Shown here in pieces: positions 54,341-55,810 of a stretch of DNA of 55,810 bases; the stretch's first letter is position 1; the number at the start of each line of letters is the position of its first letter. Position numbers and translations under genes: made by a program. This stretch comes from a virus. The notes under the pieces were generated by a model. It was not told where the DNA came from and did not search any database. It saw only the letters and a program-made list of their open reading frames with translations. The DNA lies in the IMG/VR virus record IMGVR_UViG_3300020395_000012, positions 1 to 55,810 of that record. One strand, written 5' to 3'.

Positions 54341-54766
54341 CTAGTTAAATGCTCTGTTGTATGAGGTTTTGATATAGTTAACAACAGTTGATGAATTCTC
54401 AACAACTAATTGATAACCTTTAACCAAATCCTTCCCTAATTCTTGTATCTCATACTCATGAATTGCCCATCTGATTTTAACATCTTCAAGGTAATCTGCA
54501 CGAGATAGTTTAGGTGAATTAGGACGAACTTTAACAGGTTGTTCACCTTTTGCTTCCACTTTTTTGTTTAACTCATTCATAACAACTGTTGCTGTAGATG
54601 GAGTATTTAGTGGAGTAACCTTTTTAGTGGGAGTATCAAGAACTTCTTGAATTTCCTTAATCACTTTATCAACTTGTGCAGTTGATTTGGTTACTTTAGG
54701 TGAACTCTTACGAGTGCGAGTCTTACGAGGAGTTGTCTTCCTTGTTGTTGACTTAGCAACTGTCAT
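54341..54766 (-). CDS. Lys/Arg/Thr-rich protein with histone-like N-terminus
   Basis: I choose ATG 54766 (MTVAKSTTRKTTPRKTRTRK); the longer frame to 54814 would begin inside the promoter -10 region. The first ~30 residues are strongly basic and Thr/Ser-rich, as in histone H1-like or DNA-binding tails. The C-terminal ~50 residues (RWAIHEYEIQELGKDLVKGY and onward) are helical. It is 141 aa. DNA binding, packaging or interaction with nucleoid is plausible; a protein-modification target is another option. A terminator follows directly. Confidence 0.75.
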   Translation of the reverse strand: MTVAKSTTRKTTPRKTRTRKSSPKVTKSTAQVDKVIKEIQEVLDTPTKKVTPLNTPSTATVVMNELNKKVEAKGEQPVKVRPNSPKLSRADYLEDVKIRWAIHEYEIQELGKDLVKGYQLVVENSSTVVNYIKTSYNRAFN

Positions 54767-54794
54767 AAGTACGTTAATTCGTGTGTACCTCCAT

Positions 54795-54822
54795 ATTATA
54801 CATGAAAAAAGCACCCGATCAA
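54795..54822 (-). promoter_or_regulatory. Promoter whose -35 is the loop of the preceding terminator
   Basis: On the minus strand TTGATC (54822-54817), 16 nt, TATAAT (54800-54795). TTGATC is exactly the loop of the terminator at 54805-54829. A GGAGG follows the -10 about 24 nt before the ATG at 54766. Confidence 0.75.
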
Positions 54823-54829
54823 GGGTGCT
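54805..54829 (-). terminator. Rho-independent terminator after the 103-aa gene
   Basis: AGCACCC and GGGTGCT form a 7-bp stem with a 6-nt loop TTGATC, followed by TTTTTT. It lies 34 nt after the 103-aa gene and overlaps the next promoter. Confidence 0.9.
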
Positions 54830-54863
54830 TGTGACAGTTTCTTAACAGGTTGTAATAATGATG

Positions 54864-55175
54864 CTAACTTGCCAAAAATGCATTAACATTGTTATCACTA
54901 ACTAAATCCTCACAAAATTCTCTAAAACTCTCGTCATCTGCACCATCATAATCATAAACTTCTTGAAGAACTTCGTTGTCTGATTTATCATCAAGACCGT
55001 CTAATATGATGTCAAAGACTAACTGTTCTAAAGTTTTTGTGTCCATGTTATTAACAACTCTTTCAGCGTATGCCTCAGTAATGTTATTAAACTCTTGACG
55101 AGATAGTTTAACAAGTTTAAGGACGTTTTGTGATGCTGAAGTCATGTCGTTTGAACTCATTCTGTATGTACTCAT
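54864..55175 (-). CDS. 103-aa acidic hypothetical protein
   Basis: MSTYRMSSNDMTSASQNVLK continues with a helical middle (AERVVNNMDTKTLEQLVFDI) and an acidic end (DYDGADDESFREFCEDLVSD). Internal ATGs at codons 6 and 11 could also start translation; there is no clear ribosome-binding site. An 8-bp inverted repeat lies 6 nt before the ATG. I believe related proteins occur in cyanophages; function unknown. Confidence 0.65.
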   Translation of the reverse strand: MSTYRMSSNDMTSASQNVLKLVKLSRQEFNNITEAYAERVVNNMDTKTLEQLVFDIILDGLDDKSDNEVLQEVYDYDGADDESFREFCEDLVSDNNVNAFLAS

Positions 55176-55180
55176 TTAAT

Positions 55181-55207
55181 ATACCATTGATTGAATCCAA
55201 ATGGTAT
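55181..55207 (-). promoter_or_regulatory. 8-bp inverted repeat just upstream of the 103-aa start
   Basis: ATACCATT and AATGGTAT flank an 11-nt spacer, ending 6 nt before the ATG at 55175. A CATAAATA late-type motif overlaps its upstream arm (55204-55211). It could be an operator, or a hairpin that limits ribosome access; both are inference. Confidence 0.45.
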
Positions 55208-55213
55208 TTATGT

Positions 55214-55235
55214 GTGACACTAGGTATACTGTCAC
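55214..55235. repeat. 6-bp inverted repeat at the methyltransferase stop
   Basis: GTGACA and TGTCAC flank 10 nt and overlap the methyltransferase stop codon (55232). No U-tract follows, so it is not a standard terminator; a binding-site role is possible. Confidence 0.4.
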
Positions 55236-55810
55236 AGTAATTTACTTAAACTATCATTAGGTAATCTATCCTGTATTAAGTTACCATATTCCTCATGTAA
55301 TTCACACCCTAAGTAATACCTACCTAACTCTTTTGCAACCATAGCAGTAGTGCCACTACCCATAAATGGGTCAAGAATAATATCATTTTTCTCACTCCCT
55401 GCTAATATACAAGGTGTTATTAATTCAGGTGGAAATACAGCGAAGTGACTACCTTTATAGGGTCTATTTGTTACTTTCCATACACTACGTTTGTTTCTCT
55501 TATCATAGACCATTTTGCGTGGTCTTGTTAAACCTGAGAACTGATTATCTGTGTCCTTAGTGTTATCCATGTTGATAGGTTTGTTACCACCCCAACGTTC
55601 ACCTACTGCCTTCTCTTTAATACTTTCATGGTCATAATAGTAGTTCTTATTCTTACTTAAGAGGAACAAATACTCGTGTGATTTAGTACATCTATCCTTA
55701 ACACTTTCTGGCATTGGATTAGGTTTATGCCATATTATATCCTGACGTAGATACCAACCATCAGATCTTAGTGCAAATGCTAACATCCAAGGGATGCCAA
55801 TTAGATCCTT
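55232..55810 (-). CDS. DNA N6-adenine or N4-cytosine methyltransferase, C-terminal part
   Basis: The frame is open to the window edge, so the N-terminus is missing (192 residues visible). It shows IIWHKPNPMPESVKDR near residues 25-40, then SHEYLFLLSK, and the SAM-binding motif DPFMGSGTTA near residues 147-156 followed by YLGCEL. Motif I lying C-terminal to the WHKPNPMPE region is the permuted (beta-class) order; the catalytic DPPY motif should lie beyond the window. Phage members of this family methylate phage DNA, usually against restriction. Its target sequence cannot be read from the gene. Confidence 0.9.
   Translation of the reverse strand, partial: KDLIGIPWMLAFALRSDGWYLRQDIIWHKPNPMPESVKDRCTKSHEYLFLLSKNKNYYYDHESIKEKAVGERWGGNKPINMDNTKDTDNQFSGLTRPRKMVYDKRNKRSVWKVTNRPYKGSHFAVFPPELITPCILAGSEKNDIILDPFMGSGTTAMVAKELGRYYLGCELHEEYGNLIQDRLPNDSLSKLL

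Noticed and set aside
54767-54814. Longer N-terminus of the basic-tail protein
   Set aside because: It would start inside the promoter -10 region, so the transcript would not contain it.

Overview
The window is part of the genome of a marine T4-like cyanophage (Kyanoviridae-type myovirus of Prochlorococcus or Synechococcus). The grounds are recognisable T4 baseplate genes in T4-like order (gp25, gp6, a very large gp7-position protein, gp8), a DUF4815-type structural protein, marine-phage tail domains (YHYH, GGxGYT repeats, cupredoxin-like C-x2-H-x2-M ends), a phage heme oxygenase, AT-rich sequence, T4-style late promoters (TATAAATA, CATAAATA, CTAAATA), and a long run of tiny overlapping genes. 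Every gene I can support lies on the minus strand, so transcription runs from high to low coordinates. No tRNA, IS element or CRISPR array was seen.

Layout in the direction of transcription. (1) 55810-53189: the 3' part of a DNA methyltransferase, then small phage genes split by compact terminator-promoter modules, including a 106-nt structured leader at 54176-54281. (2) 53078-48618: about 22 very small genes (49-100 aa), often overlapping as ATGA or TAATG. They are driven by sigma-70-like promoters near 53134, 51419, 49210 and 48881, and the run ends at a strong terminator at 48581. This is typical early/middle cyanophage accessory DNA. Nine of the genes annotated here code for fewer than 60 residues. 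(3) 48547-48377: a boundary region with a GC-rich open frame lacking a start codon. (4) 48376-43280: small conserved genes, an AbrB-like protein, a cysteine-rich 801-aa virion protein, a PAAR-like spike tip, a 46-aa basic protein, heme oxygenase (ho1), a minimal SET-domain protein and gp25. (5) 43280-10343: gp6, a single 7,938-codon open frame (17429-41245), two tail/baseplate proteins with cupredoxin-like ends, and gp8. (6) 10338-1: a 2,405-aa DUF4815 protein, two small coiled-coil proteins, a terminator, and the 5' part of a tail fibre with an Mtd-like N-terminal domain that runs off the window.

How it works together. The block 1-48376 builds the baseplate and host-contact apparatus: gp25, gp6 and gp8 form the wedge, the PAAR-like protein is a likely spike tip, and the giant, DUF4815, YHYH/cupredoxin and Mtd-like proteins are likely fibres or fibre-bearing baseplate parts. 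ho1 and the SET gene sit inside this late block, so a bilin-synthesis enzyme and a possible protein methyltransferase would be co-transcribed with structural genes. The block 48618-55810 is probably expressed earlier and modulates host physiology or phage DNA. The most unusual items are the giant gene with its 19-copy C-D-H-YPR repeat, two terminators whose loops are exactly the -35 box of the next promoter, the structured leader, and the startless GC-rich open frame.
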